A stretch of 64,000 nt of DNA from Anaerotignum propionicum (GCF_024461735.1 NZ_JANGAD010000005.1:1-64000); one strand, 5' to 3'. Shown: positions 10,396 through 18,276, numbered from the stretch's first letter. Made by a program: numbers and translations. Notes: generated from the letters alone by a model not told the origin.

Positions 10396-10689
10396 GAAAA
10401 AACTTATAAGAATAGTACCTATTAAGGATATCTGGACTCTGCTGATTTTATTGAACGGCATAATACGCTGACACTGGAAATGGAAGCGGTGAAAAAACAG
10501 AGGAATCAGCTGCTGTAGGATACGAATTTGAAAGAGAAATTAGATAAATGGAAGATTTACTGTAGCTTATTTGCAGACAGCCGCAAATACAGGAGAATAT
10601 AATGAGGATTTATTTTTGCAGATAGTGAAGCAGGTAGTGGTTCATAAAAAGAATTCCGTTACCTTTAGTCTGAAAAATGGATTAGAGCT
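10396..10689 (+). pseudogene. Serine recombinase remnant (start plus C-terminal part)
   Basis: The first codons (GTGAAAAAACTTATAAGA, giving VKKLIRI) match the start of the remnant at 13816. The remainder encodes, with frame changes and stops, a coiled-coil piece (ERHNTLTLEMEAVKKQR) and the end of a large serine recombinase (EYNEDLFLQIVKQVVVHKKN..VTFSLKNGLEL). The catalytic domain is deleted. The last codons run without a stop into the Rhs tip that follows (LEL|SGLIPTPVEAA), a fusion not expected for either gene family. Serine recombinases of this size are known from integrative elements of Firmicutes. Confidence 0.7.
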
Positions 10690-11349
10690 TAGCGGCCTTA
10701 TACCTACGCCTGTAGAGGCCGCCGAGATAGCAGATCATATTTATGGAGATGTAAAAAAGGTAATGAAACTTCAGGTGGTTGGAAATTAGATAATATTATA
10801 ACAAACAAAGAAGGTCTAAAGATGGGTGTATATTCAAGAGTAAAAGAAGACGGAACAATAGAATATGCTTTGGTTAATAAAGGTACAACGCCTAAAAATT
10901 TAGATAATTGAAAAAATAATGCTCAACAACCACTTGGTTGGTCAGACGATATGAAGGATTCAATAAGTGAATCCAACGCATTTGTTGCAGGCCATAAAGA
11001 TAATGAAATAACAATGGTCGGTCATTCAAAGGGCGGCGTAGAGGCTGTAGCAAATGCGCTAGCTTCTAACAAAAATTGTATTGTATTTAACCCGGCTACA
11101 ACATTTATAAAGGAGAACGGTGTATCTAATAAGGACTATACTGCTAGCATGACCGTATTTATAGTAAAAGGTGAAATTTTACACAGTGCAGAGGGTTGGT
11201 TGAGCAGGCCAGTAGATAAACTTATTTACTTGCCAACGCAGTACAAGAGCAAATGGTATGATTCCAGCTTAACCAAACTTCAAAATTCTATTAATAATCA
11301 TGGCATGGAAGCGGTTAAAAAGGCTTTGAAGAAGGAGGGATATAAATGA
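10690..11349 (+). pseudogene. Second Rhs lipase-like toxin tip, displaced and broken
   Basis: Homologous to the tip of the intact Rhs protein over its whole length: SGLIPTPVEAAEIADHIYG, then after a frameshift near 10755 GGWKLDN, MGVYSR.KEDGT.EYALVNKGTT, and after a TGA at about 10909 (where the intact copy has Trp) KNNAQQ, ITMVGHSKGG, FNPAT and the C-terminal end. The GHSKGG nucleophile motif is retained. It has no Rhs shell of its own; its first codons are joined to a recombinase end. Displaced tips of this kind are known as orphan rhs tips, a reservoir for toxin switching by recombination at the core. Confidence 0.85.
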
Positions 11350-11886
11350 GATATAACACTCCAATGAACGTAATTGGTATAGTTTTATTGAGCGTGGTAA
11401 TATTTGTTATTTATGTAACGTTTTTCCATTGGGTTACTTTGTATTTTGGGATTTCATCAATGCCAGACCCACCTGTTCCTAAAATTACGCATGGAGAGTT
11501 CCCTTTCCGACTAGAGTTTGAAATTGATGGCAAAACTGTTGTTGTAGAAGATACTCTTATATGTGAATATGATGGTGTAGGGATGGATGAAGGGCGAGGA
11601 AATTTCGTAAATGGAAAGAATATTTAACCAGCGGCAATGCAGAGGTGTTATTGCTTAATGATGATAATAAAAAAATATTCTACTCCGTAGGTGGTGCTGG
11701 CTATTACATGGGTGATATGAAAGAAGGAGTAGTGTATCATCATCAATTTCCCGATGCTTCCATCATTGAACAGAAGGAACAATTATAAGAGATAGCATAA
11801 TTCGTGCAGATGAGTTGCTAAAGAAATACAACATTAAATTGATAAGCTTGGATTACACTAAACCAATAAAAAATGAGTTTACTTAA
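11346..11886 (+). pseudogene. Second immunity gene, frameshifted
   Basis: A paralog of the gene at 8613. It overlaps the tip stop by 4 bases (ATGA) and starts with an N-terminal membrane helix followed by GEFPFRLEFEIDGK and CEYDGVGMDEG. The frame breaks near 11605 (the intact copy continues RKWKGYL; here RKWKEYL is in another frame) and again near 11785, after which IIRADELLKKY and the KNEFT end can be read. Two frameshifts make it non-functional as a full protein. Co-decay with its tip supports the toxin/immunity pairing. Confidence 0.85.
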
Positions 11887-12010
11887 ATGAATATTTCAAG
11901 ATTTGTGTAAGCTTAAAATTCTTACATTAAAATGTTACTGAAGGGCAGAATCGTTTTTTTACTGGTTCTGCCCTTACCTGAATTTGCTACGAAGTATCAA
12001 AGGGGCGATT
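11884..12010 (+). repeat. Rhs-tail repeat unit, copy 3
   Basis: The best-preserved copy of the unit: ACTTAAATGAATATTTCAAG, hairpin GGGCAGAA / TTCTGCCC at 11943-11973, then GCTACGAAGTATCAAAGG into an Rhs fragment. It lies in the same position relative to immunity copy 2 as copy 1 does to immunity copy 1. Confidence 0.8.
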
Positions 12011-12355
12011 ATCAAGAAACATATGTCTACGATGATACATTTGGCAAAAAGACCTCCAGAGAAATAAAAAGTATAAAAGGGGATAAAAATGCCCCTGATT
12101 TGATTTCTTTTAAAGATAAGGATTTTCTAGGAAATGCAATCTCAATTCTGAACTTGAGTTTCAAAATACAGACTATGAATATGATAGTTGTAATAGGTTG
12201 ATCAAAACAATATCATATGTTGGAAATCAATCCATCTGTACAGAGTATATTTATGATGGGGTTGGTAACCGTGTCATGATGAAAACGGGGAATGGGACTA
12301 GTCATGGAAGTATGAATATGAGTCAAAATAGATTAAAACAATATACGGATGCTTT
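12005..12355 (+). pseudogene. Rhs core fragments with internal deletion
   Basis: Bases 12005-12135 match the intact Rhs gene near 5715-5845 (GDYQETYVYDDTF, KSIKGDKNAPD, FKDKDFLGNA). Bases about 12145-12355 match 6235-6455 (FQNTDYEYDSCNRL-like, GNQSICTEY, VMMKTGNGTS). The roughly 390 bases between them are absent, a clean deletion between two YD regions. The segment ends abruptly near 12356 where a DUF2807-like sequence starts. Confidence 0.85.
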
Positions 12356-12847
12356 AGTACGTGGGTAAACGGAAAAAGGCTTCCTCCAAAACTTGACGAG
12401 GATTTTGGCTATATTGAAATTAAATGTAATAGCTTGGAGAGTCTATATGTTAACGGAACCGGCACCGGGGATATCTATTCACAAGTCCCGATTAATGAAC
12501 TTCAGGCGAAAATTAAAGGATCAACATCACTCGATTTAATTTATGCAGAAACCGTAAATGCAGAAATTTCTGAAAGTGGCAATATTTCAGTTGATCATTT
12601 GAGTGTAGTTTTATATGGCAGGGTATCTGGTTCAGGCAACATAAATATCTTGAATGGCGAAGTCGACACTGTCGATGTTGCTATTAGTGGCTCTGGTAGC
12701 CTACTCGTAGGTGCAACGGTTAAAAAGGCCAGCTTGATTTTATCTGGTTCGGGTGAAATGCTTGTTGCGCATATCCTTGATGAGTATATCGAACAGAAAA
12801 CGGGTTCTGGATTTATAAAAGTTTTACAGAAGGGTCCAATAACCTGA
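12356..12847 (+). pseudogene. Truncated DUF2807 / head-GIN-like beta-helix protein
   Basis: The frame is open from the Rhs junction and continues to 12847. It shows the repeated SGSGN / SGSGS / SGSGE pattern at regular spacing (VSGSGNINI, ISGSGSLLV, LSGSGEMLV, TGSGFIKV), characteristic of the DUF2807 (GIN) domain of putative surface adhesins in which each repeat is a beta-helix rung. The N-terminal part, including any signal peptide, is missing; TTG at 12434 is a possible internal start without a clear RBS. It may be a fragment carried along with the Rhs tail rather than a toxin or immunity gene. Confidence 0.65.
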
Positions 12848-12915
12848 GATTATTATCTGCAAGACATCTATTGTTTATAAAAAATAGGGTATCCATAGTG
12901 GCAAGGAGAATGATT

Positions 12916-12999
12916 ATGAGGAACAAACTATTCAGAAAAAAATTAAAACAACCTTTTTATTCTTCAAACGAGTATAAGTATAAAGGGGTATACCTATAA
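12916..12999 (+). CDS. Small basic ORF
   Basis: 27 aa (MRNKLFRKKLKQPF...), ATG preceded by AAGGAG at a good distance (12905-12910), so translation is plausible. It is basic and aromatic-rich with no recognised family. It may be the surviving start of a longer gene, because another frame stays open after its stop. Confidence 0.3.
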   Translation: MRNKLFRKKLKQPFYSSNEYKYKGVYL

Positions 13000-13013
13000 T
13001 CCTATTGGTAATT

Positions 13014-13577
13014 ATGGAACAGGCTTCCTTTCATGTTTTATGTTGTTCATGTGATGTAAGTATAGAATTAAAGAGATATGACGATCAAAAGCTAAACAAA
13101 ATTCAACTTGAGCGGAATAGTGAATAAATTTGCTTGACTCAAGAGCAATCCACCAGGATGCAAGGTACAGATATAATATTAGATTTAGATCAGTTCAGTG
13201 AAGTATTTCCTAATGTACAAAAAACAAAGGACTTTTTAGAGCTTAATTTTGTTGATTGTAGCATACCGATAAAAATATTGAATTATGAAAATGGGAATAC
13301 ATCAGAAATCTCTTGCAAATTAATTTGTTTAATGGATAATTCGGATTCAATAGCAAGGCTAGATAAATATCTAAACAATATAGACGGCTATGTAGAGCTA
13401 AACAGTAAGACAATTGGTTGCGTAGAAATTTTGCAGGATTTTGAAGGTGATGCGAGCAATATGTATTTATGCGACAAAGAGATCCTCATTGAAGAATCTG
13501 AAGACAAAGTCGATATAAACACTATCGTTCAGGACGGACAAGTAGCCTATCTTACTCGATTTTCTAAGTGGTTTTAG
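13014..13577 (+). pseudogene. Orphan protein of the Rhs array, interrupted by one stop codon
   Basis: One frame runs from ATG 13014 (MEQASFHVLCCSCDVSIEL) to 13577 and is broken only by TAA at 13125-13127; without that codon it encodes about 187 aa. The part after the stop (DIILDLDQFSEVFPNVQKT ... TRFSKWF) could restart at TTG 13134 or ATG 13158. No named family is recognised. It is acidic and soluble, with a Cys-rich start (LCCSC). Its place at the end of the degenerate Rhs array suggests a former immunity gene; this rests on position alone. Confidence 0.5.
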
Positions 13578-13758
13578 ATTTAGTTCCAACAATTTGTAGT
13601 ATTAATGCTATTGATAAAAAAGCTGAATGCTGTTTACTGTTTGCAGGGAATCTACCAAGGGATACCAGTGAGGGGGATGACATCTCTCTTGCCCGCTCAA
13701 GGAATTGTGAGTTTATTTCAAGTTGCAACTAATAGAATATTTAAAGAAAAAAAGAAAG

Positions 13759-13788
13759 CCGTGAGTAAAAATGCTCACGGTTATTTTA
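13759..13788 (+). terminator. Hairpin terminator
   Basis: Perfect stem CCGTGAG / CTCACGG (13759-13765 and 13774-13780), followed by TTATTTTA. It parallels the hairpin at 10335; both precede recombinase 5' remnants, suggesting one duplicated leader. Confidence 0.7.
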
Positions 13789-13815
13789 CACCTCATTTTT
13801 AGAAAATAGATTGAT

Positions 13816-13958
13816 ATGAAAAAACTTATAAGAATGCATTCTGCAAAGAAAAAAATAAAAAGTTGAAGGTTGCTCCGTATTGTAGGGTTAGCACAAAATT
13901 TGAAAGCCAACAAAGTAGCATTAATAGCAATTTTCTAAATATGGTACTGTTATACTAA
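13816..13958 (+). pseudogene. Serine recombinase N-terminal remnant
   Basis: Starts MKKLIRMHSAKKKIK, then after a frameshift reads KLKVAPYCRVSTKFESQQSS, the catalytic-serine motif (YxRVS) of large serine recombinases. The frame ends at 13958 and nothing further is retained. The first 30 bases match those of the remnant at 10396 almost exactly, so the interval 10.4-13.8 kb is bracketed by direct copies of a recombinase 5' end. Confidence 0.75.
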
Positions 13959-14535
13959 GTAATCCACAGTGGTAATATGCAGGCTTTATTTTGATTACGT
14001 CTTTGGACTAAGGCAAAAAGGTTGATCTAATTAAGAGAAAACGATAATAAAGCTTGTGCCGGTGAGATTAATTACATTCTTCCTAAATCTTTCAGTAGAT
14101 TGTTTAGGGATGTAAATTGTTGATTAAAAGTTGAGATTTGATTATTAAGCTATATGTGAGCCTTATTAGGATAAGTAAAAAGGGACAATCAAAATCAAAC
14201 AATGCTCAATTAAGCAAGACTAAAAAATAGAGAAAATTCTGCATACAGTAGTTAGATCATAAACCATAAGTGTAAGAGTGATTTGACTTTTGCATATTTT
14301 TTTTGAGAAAATTAATTAGGTGGGTATTTCAATGAAGAAGATTGATTTTATTCTGGCCACTAATATGAATCTGGTAAAAATGCAAAAGAAAAAATTGATA
14401 TTGCAAAATTCTTTATTAGTTGAAAATTTTGTTTTGTTGTTATGAAAATTACTAAAAAATTAAATTTACATGTCTAATCTAAAAAGTTGCCTAGCTTTTC
14501 AATTAAATTTAAACATAAATAATAGAAAAATAACG
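13959..14535. other. Non-coding, AT-rich decay region
   Basis: No convincing gene. There is an imperfect inverted repeat around 14070-14119 (AATTACAT ... ATGTAAATT), and a 37-codon ORF at 14332-14445 (MKKIDFILATNMN) that may be a gene remnant. The region separates the toxin locus from the catabolic island. Confidence 0.5.
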
Positions 14536-14564
14536 TTGACAATAAGAACTACATTCTTTATAAT
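14536..14564 (+). promoter_or_regulatory. Promoter of the ammonia-lyase gene, shared with the oxidoreductase operon
   Basis: Consensus -35 TTGACA (14536-14541), 17-base spacer, -10 TATAAT (14559-14564). The spacer contains AGAACTACATTCT, which recurs at the same place in the promoter at 27730; the two 29-base promoters differ at only three positions. Unusual conservation inside a spacer implies a common operator. Confidence 0.85.
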
Positions 14565-14600
14565 AGAAAAGAATTTAATTTTCTATTATTTAAATAAACA

Positions 14601-14615
14601 TTCTATATTGTAGAA
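14601..14615 (+). promoter_or_regulatory. Palindromic operator candidate (TTCTA-N5-TAGAA)
   Basis: TTCTATATTGTAGAA, 36 bases after the -10 and just ahead of the RBS of the 14634 gene. The same palindrome type is found at 16317, 16450, 16996 and 27792, all beside catabolic or IclR genes. Binding by one of the two IclR proteins is inferred. Confidence 0.6.
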
Positions 14616-14633
14616 CGAAAGGAGAATGAAATT

Positions 14634-15086
14634 ATGGTAGGTAAAAAGGTAGTTCATCATCTAATGATGAGCGCAAAAGATGGACATTATGTAGGTGATT
14701 TGGTTAATGGTGCCAGAATCGTAAATCAATGGGGTGATGTGGGTACAGAGCTTATGGTTTATGTAGATGGTGATATCAGCTTGTTCTTAGGATACAAAGA
14801 TATTCAGTTTACTGCTCCCGTATACGTTGGTGACTTTATGGAATATCATGGTTGGATTGAAAAGGTGGGAAACCAGTCCTACACTTGTAAGTTTGAGGCT
14901 TGGAAGGTTGCGACAATGCTCAACAGAACAGATGCCGATATGACAGGAATTGAGCACACGGCGGCAACGGCTTGTGAACCTCCTGTTTTATGCGGTACTG
15001 CTACAGGAAGTCTTTTTATAGCAAAAAAAGACCAAAGGGGTCCACAGGAGTCCTCATTTCAAGACAGAAAGCATCCTGGTGACTAA
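14634..15086 (+). CDS. Hotdog-fold beta-aminoacyl-CoA ammonia lyase (3-aminobutyryl-CoA / beta-alanyl-CoA type)
   Basis: 150 aa, the usual length for this family. The sequence (MVGKKVVHHLMMSAKDGHY, LVNGARIVNQWGDVGTEL, ATACEPPVLCGTATGSLF, KKDQRGPQESSF) matches the pattern known for 3-aminobutyryl-CoA ammonia lyase (Kal, lysine fermentation) and beta-alanyl-CoA:ammonia lyase of Clostridium propionicum. These small hotdog enzymes remove ammonia from a beta-aminoacyl-CoA to give the enoyl-CoA. Which substrate applies here cannot be read from sequence; the other kam/kdd genes of lysine fermentation are not present. AAAGGAG (14620-14626) supports the start. It stands alone in its transcript, closed by a strong terminator, and shares its promoter element with the oxidoreductase operon 13 kb away. 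Confidence 0.85.
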   Translation: MVGKKVVHHLMMSAKDGHYVGDLVNGARIVNQWGDVGTELMVYVDGDISLFLGYKDIQFTAPVYVGDFMEYHGWIEKVGNQSYTCKFEAWKVATMLNRTDADMTGIEHTAATACEPPVLCGTATGSLFIAKKDQRGPQESSFQDRKHPGD

Positions 15087-15372
15087 TAAAACTTTGCCCA
15101 TCAAAAAAATGGACTAATACCCATTAGGATATATCCTAGATGTAATATGTAAATAGCGCGAATCAGACTAATATATCATCCTGTTTTTAGTAGTAGAGCT
15201 AGTGGAGCCCAATGTGAAATTGGTTGATTCATGGTTGGGTCAAAATAGATAGTTAGGATTTTTATAAATAGCATGAAATTAAGAAGTGGTGGCATGTGTA
15301 ATAATTAAGTGAGATGAGATTTCTAATTATTGTACTACTGTTCTGAAAATTTTGAATAGGAGAGACATATAA

Positions 15373-15416
15373 AACAAAACGGTTGTTGTCATTGACACAA
15401 TCGTTTTGTTTTTTTG
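15373..15416. terminator. Bidirectional terminator between ammonia lyase and IclR
   Basis: 14-base stem AACAAAACGGTTGT (15373-15386) with ACAATCGTTTTGTT (15397-15410), one G-T pair, followed by a T run; AAAA precedes it, so it can serve both converging genes. Confidence 0.85.
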
Positions 15417-15489
15417 ATTTTAATTTTGTTTAAAAGCAAAACCGGCATAGCAATATTAAGAATACGTCTAATCAGCGATTCCTGAAAAA

Positions 15490-16281
15490 TTAAAAGGCAT
15501 TATATCCTAAGTAGTTAGAAATCTGATCGCAAGCGTGCTGAAGATGAACTTTTATTTCTTCAATAATGAATTCATTTACCTCATCAGTAGAATAATTAAC
15601 ACTAATGGCTGCAACAATTTTATTTGTATAATCTTTAATCGGTATTGCGATACAGGATGCGTTTTCTTCATATTCGTTATTATCCATAGCGAAGTTATTT
15701 GCCCTAACGATACTTAGCTCATCTAAAAAATCGATATAGTTCAAAATTGTATTTGACGTATATTTCTTTACATCAGTATGAAAAAAGTAATTTTTGATTT
15801 CTTCATTTGTAAAGTTCAGCATAAAAAGCTTGCCACTTGCCGTTGCATATAATGGATTTCTAGCACCAATTAATGCCTGAGAAGGTAGCTGACTTAACGG
15901 GTCAACTTTATAAATGGTTACGGATGCAAAATCGTTTAATATGCTTAGCATACAAGCACGATTTAATTTGCTGGATAGCTCTTCAATAATGGTGGCATAG
16001 TTCGAAGAATTTAAAGTGTGGTATTTGGGTACCGAGATGCCAATTTTATATGCACCCCAACTTAGACGGTAGGTTTTAATAACACCGGGAGTTTTTTCCA
16101 CAAAATTATATGCTAAAAGGGTATCCAAAATTCTATGAATGGTGCTTTTGTTAAGATTTAGCTTTGTACTGATGGCGCTAAGTGTCAAGCCATCACTGGA
16201 GGCTGACTGAGAAATTACGTTTAATACCTCAAGAGCATTTCCCAAAGTATGTAATGGATATTTAGGCGAATATGGCTCCAT
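15490..16281 (-). CDS. IclR-family transcriptional regulator 1
   Basis: 263 aa. N-terminal winged helix (residues about 10-75: LTLSAISTKLNLNKSTIHRILDTL) and a C-terminal IclR effector domain (about 85-260: GARNPLYATASGKLFML, NEYEENASCIAIPI, AISVNYS). IclR proteins sense small carboxylic or aromatic metabolites and act as repressors or activators. It converges on the ammonia-lyase gene and diverges from the M24/TRAP operon, and two palindromes of the putative IclR operator type lie just upstream (16317-16331 within 36 bases of its start, and 16450-16464), suggesting autoregulation. It is paralogous to the IclR at 26647 (shared KYP.HTLG.AL, STVHR/STIHR LLDTLLAYNFVEKT). Confidence 0.9.
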   Translation of the reverse strand: MEPYSPKYPLHTLGNALEVLNVISQSASSDGLTLSAISTKLNLNKSTIHRILDTLLAYNFVEKTPGVIKTYRLSWGAYKIGISVPKYHTLNSSNYATIIEELSSKLNRACMLSILNDFASVTIYKVDPLSQLPSQALIGARNPLYATASGKLFMLNFTNEEIKNYFFHTDVKKYTSNTILNYIDFLDELSIVRANNFAMDNNEYEENASCIAIPIKDYTNKIVAAISVNYSTDEVNEFIIEEIKVHLQHACDQISNYLGYNAF

Positions 16282-16316
16282 AATATCTTCCCTTCATTTT
16301 AATATGTATATATAGT

Positions 16317-16331
16317 TTCTTTTATATAGAA
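16317..16331 (-). promoter_or_regulatory. Palindromic operator candidate upstream of iclR1
   Basis: On the minus strand TTCTATATAAAAGAA, identical to the plus-strand 15-mer at 16450-16464 and of the TTCTA-N5-(T/A)AGAA class. It lies between the start of IclR1 and its probable promoter. Confidence 0.55.
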
Positions 16332-16449
16332 CGTCATATCACTATTATAGCAACAAATTAAATTTATGAAAAGATAAAATAATAAATTTATATAAAGTGA
16401 AGGAAAATTACCGCTGTTAATAATTGTATAATATTTACATCTAAAATTA

Positions 16450-16464
16450 TTCTATATAAAAGAA
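16450..16464 (+). promoter_or_regulatory. Palindromic operator candidate in the IclR1/M24 divergent region
   Basis: TTCTATATAAAAGAA. Followed at 16491-16504 by GGAACTATATTCTG, a near match to the AGAACTACATTCTG core of the two catabolic promoters, and then TTATATAA. No good -35 is seen here, so this may be an operator without a strong promoter. Confidence 0.5.
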
Positions 16465-16504
16465 TTATAAATATAAGCTTTTCTTTGTCGGGAACTATAT
16501 TCTG

Positions 16505-16995
16505 TTATATAAAATTTTATTTTTAAAATATGAAATATTATTTATCAAATGTACAAAAGTTCGGTAAAAATCGTTAAAATCAGGATTAGTTTTGACAATT
16601 TGAGTGAGAAAAAAATAAGAGTTAATAAATCTATTGATTTTGAACAAATAATAATTTATAAGAATTCATTCATTATACCTATAATTTTTATCTATTTCTG
16701 CATTGATTTTCGTATAATATTGCGTTATTCAATATTTTTTGAGGATTCATCCGTATATTTCATAGTTGAAATTTTACATTCTATTCACAAATGCAGCAAT
16801 TTGAAGAATTATTCTGTATAGGGAAATGGTATTTCAGATAAATTCTAGAAAATCTGTTTTTTTCATGTTTTTGCTCAGAAAAATAGCGTACTTTAATTGA
16901 TTTGATGAAAAAATTCACTTATGATTTAGACATAAATTTTAAGACTACAAGATGCATTAATACAAACCAGTGGTTTCTGCAAATTTTAGTCTTGC
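16505..16995. other. Long AT-rich leader upstream of the M24 gene
   Basis: About 490 bases with no convincing gene. A 90-codon frame at 16549-16821 has a composition typical of random AT-rich DNA (poly-Ile/Phe) and no RBS. A weak echo of the promoter core (TTTAAGACTACAAGATGC, near 16938) occurs before the palindrome at 16996. Confidence 0.5.
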
Positions 16996-17010
16996 TTCTA
17001 GACATTAGAA
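16996..17010 (+). promoter_or_regulatory. Palindromic operator candidate before the M24 gene
   Basis: TTCTAGACATTAGAA, inside a longer imperfect inverted repeat (TGCTTCTA ... TAGAATGAAGCA), 43 bases before the chosen start at 17054. Same symmetry and spacing as the sites at 14601 and 27792. Confidence 0.55.
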
Positions 17011-17053
17011 TGAAGCAAAAAATTTTAGAATGATAATAGAAGGAGAGATAAGA

Positions 17054-18232
17054 TTGAAAACATTGAATTTTTCTGTTGAAGAGTACATGCAGAGAGTTTC
17101 CAACACGAAAAAAAGTATGGAACAAAAAGGAATTGAGGTTCTAATCGTTACAGATCCCGGTAACATGAACTATCTTACAGGATTTGATGGCTGGTCATTT
17201 TATGTGCATCAAGGCGTAATTGTGGCATTGGATGAAGAATTCCCACTATGGTTTGGAAGAGGGCAGGATGGTAATGCAGCAAGGTTAACTACATATCTTC
17301 CAGAAGAAAATATTTATGCTTATACTGATGACTATGTTCAGTCTACAGTAAAACATCCCTATGAATTTGTTGCAGACATTTTGAAAGAAAGAGGTCATGA
17401 TAAAAAAGTTGTGGCAACAGAAATGGATGCATATTATTACTCTGCAAAATGTCAAGTTGCATTGGAAGCCAGCTTGCCCAATGCCAAATTTAAAGACGGA
17501 AACAATATTGTAAATTGGGTTAAAATCATTAAGAGCGAAAATGAAATTGCGTTTATGAAAAAAGCGGCAGTGATTGCTCAAAATGTAATGCAGGTTGCTT
17601 ATGACAGCGTAGAAATTGGTGTGCGTCAGTGTGATGCTGCCGCAGCTGTTTATCATGCACAAATTACAGGTACAAAAGAATACGGTGGTGAATATTCTTC
17701 TATCGTTCCTTTGATGCCTGCTGGTGTTAGAACATCTACACCTCATTTAAGTTGGACAGACGAAGTTTATAAAGATGGGGACACAGTAATTCTTGAGTTA
17801 AGCGGTAACTATCGTCACTATCACTGTCCTCTTGCAAGAACAATGGTATTGGGAAATGCTCCTCAGAGAGTATTGGACTTGGGAGCAACCGTTTCTGAGG
17901 GTCTTACAGCAGCTCTGGAAGGTATCAAACCCGGTATGTATGCTGAAGATGTAGAAAGAATTTGGGCAAGAACAATTGCGAAAAGTGGATTTGTGAAAGA
18001 TTCCCGTATCGGTTATTCTATGGGCTTAAACTTCCCTCCTGACTGGGGCGAACATACAGCTTCCCTCCGTCCTGGTGATAAGACAATACTTCAGCCTGGT
18101 ATGACATTCCATATGATTCCTGGCATTTGGCTGGATGACTGTGGTGTAGATACAAGCGAACCTTTCTACATCACTGAAACAGGTGCCGTACCATTTTGTA
18201 ATTTTAGAAGAGAGCTGTTGGTAAAGAAATAA
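17054..18232 (+). CDS. M24 creatinase / ectoine-hydrolase (DoeA/EutD)-like hydrolase
   Basis: 392 aa from TTG 17054, chosen because AAGGAGAG lies just upstream; an in-frame ATG at 17030 has no RBS. N-terminal creatinase-type domain (VTDPGNMNYLTGFDGWSFY) and C-terminal pita-bread domain. Where metallo-aminopeptidases have two Asp ligands (D-x-G..., D-x-T-R-T), this protein has LELSGNYRHYHCPLARTM, so at least those ligands are replaced, as in creatinase and in ectoine hydrolases that cleave a cyclic amidine. The end pattern (DWGEHTASLRPGD, FHMIPGIW) also fits that branch better than Xaa-Pro peptidases. It heads an operon with TRAP permease and M20 genes, so the substrate is probably imported. 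A DoeA-like role on ectoine or a related compound is a hypothesis. Confidence 0.7.
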   Translation: MKTLNFSVEEYMQRVSNTKKSMEQKGIEVLIVTDPGNMNYLTGFDGWSFYVHQGVIVALDEEFPLWFGRGQDGNAARLTTYLPEENIYAYTDDYVQSTVKHPYEFVADILKERGHDKKVVATEMDAYYYSAKCQVALEASLPNAKFKDGNNIVNWVKIIKSENEIAFMKKAAVIAQNVMQVAYDSVEIGVRQCDAAAAVYHAQITGTKEYGGEYSSIVPLMPAGVRTSTPHLSWTDEVYKDGDTVILELSGNYRHYHCPLARTMVLGNAPQRVLDLGATVSEGLTAALEGIKPGMYAEDVERIWARTIAKSGFVKDSRIGYSMGLNFPPDWGEHTASLRPGDKTILQPGMTFHMIPGIWLDDCGVDTSEPFYITETGAVPFCNFRRELLVKK

Positions 18233-18244
18233 TCAAATCTGTTT

Positions 18245-18276
18245 TTGGATACACAGAGAAATTTCTGTGTATCCAA
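18245..18276 (+). other. Intergenic RNA hairpin between M24 and TRAP genes
   Basis: Perfect 13-base stem TTGGATACACAGA / TCTGTGTATCCAA with a 6-base loop. No T run follows; AAGGAGG of the next gene does. It is more likely an mRNA-stabilising or translation-tuning element than a terminator. Confidence 0.7.

Noticed and set aside
13605..13802. 65-codon frame across the terminator at 13759
   Set aside because: It runs through the hairpin and lacks an RBS. Another frame here (ending SRNCEFISSCN) may be a gene remnant but is too short to call.
14332..14445. 37-codon ORF MKKIDFILATNMN...
   Set aside because: Weak RBS and no family; noted in the intergenic entry but not called as a gene.
14536..14640. 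Leader of the ammonia-lyase gene considered as a riboswitch
   Set aside because: Too short, and the conserved features are promoter and palindrome elements rather than a folded aptamer.
16549..16821. 90-codon frame upstream of the M24 gene
   Set aside because: No RBS; composition dominated by Ile, Phe, Ser and Lys as expected for AT-rich non-coding DNA.
17285..17746. 153-codon minus-strand frame inside the M24 gene
   Set aside because: Antisense shadow of a clearly conserved enzyme; Cys/His-rich as usual for such frames.
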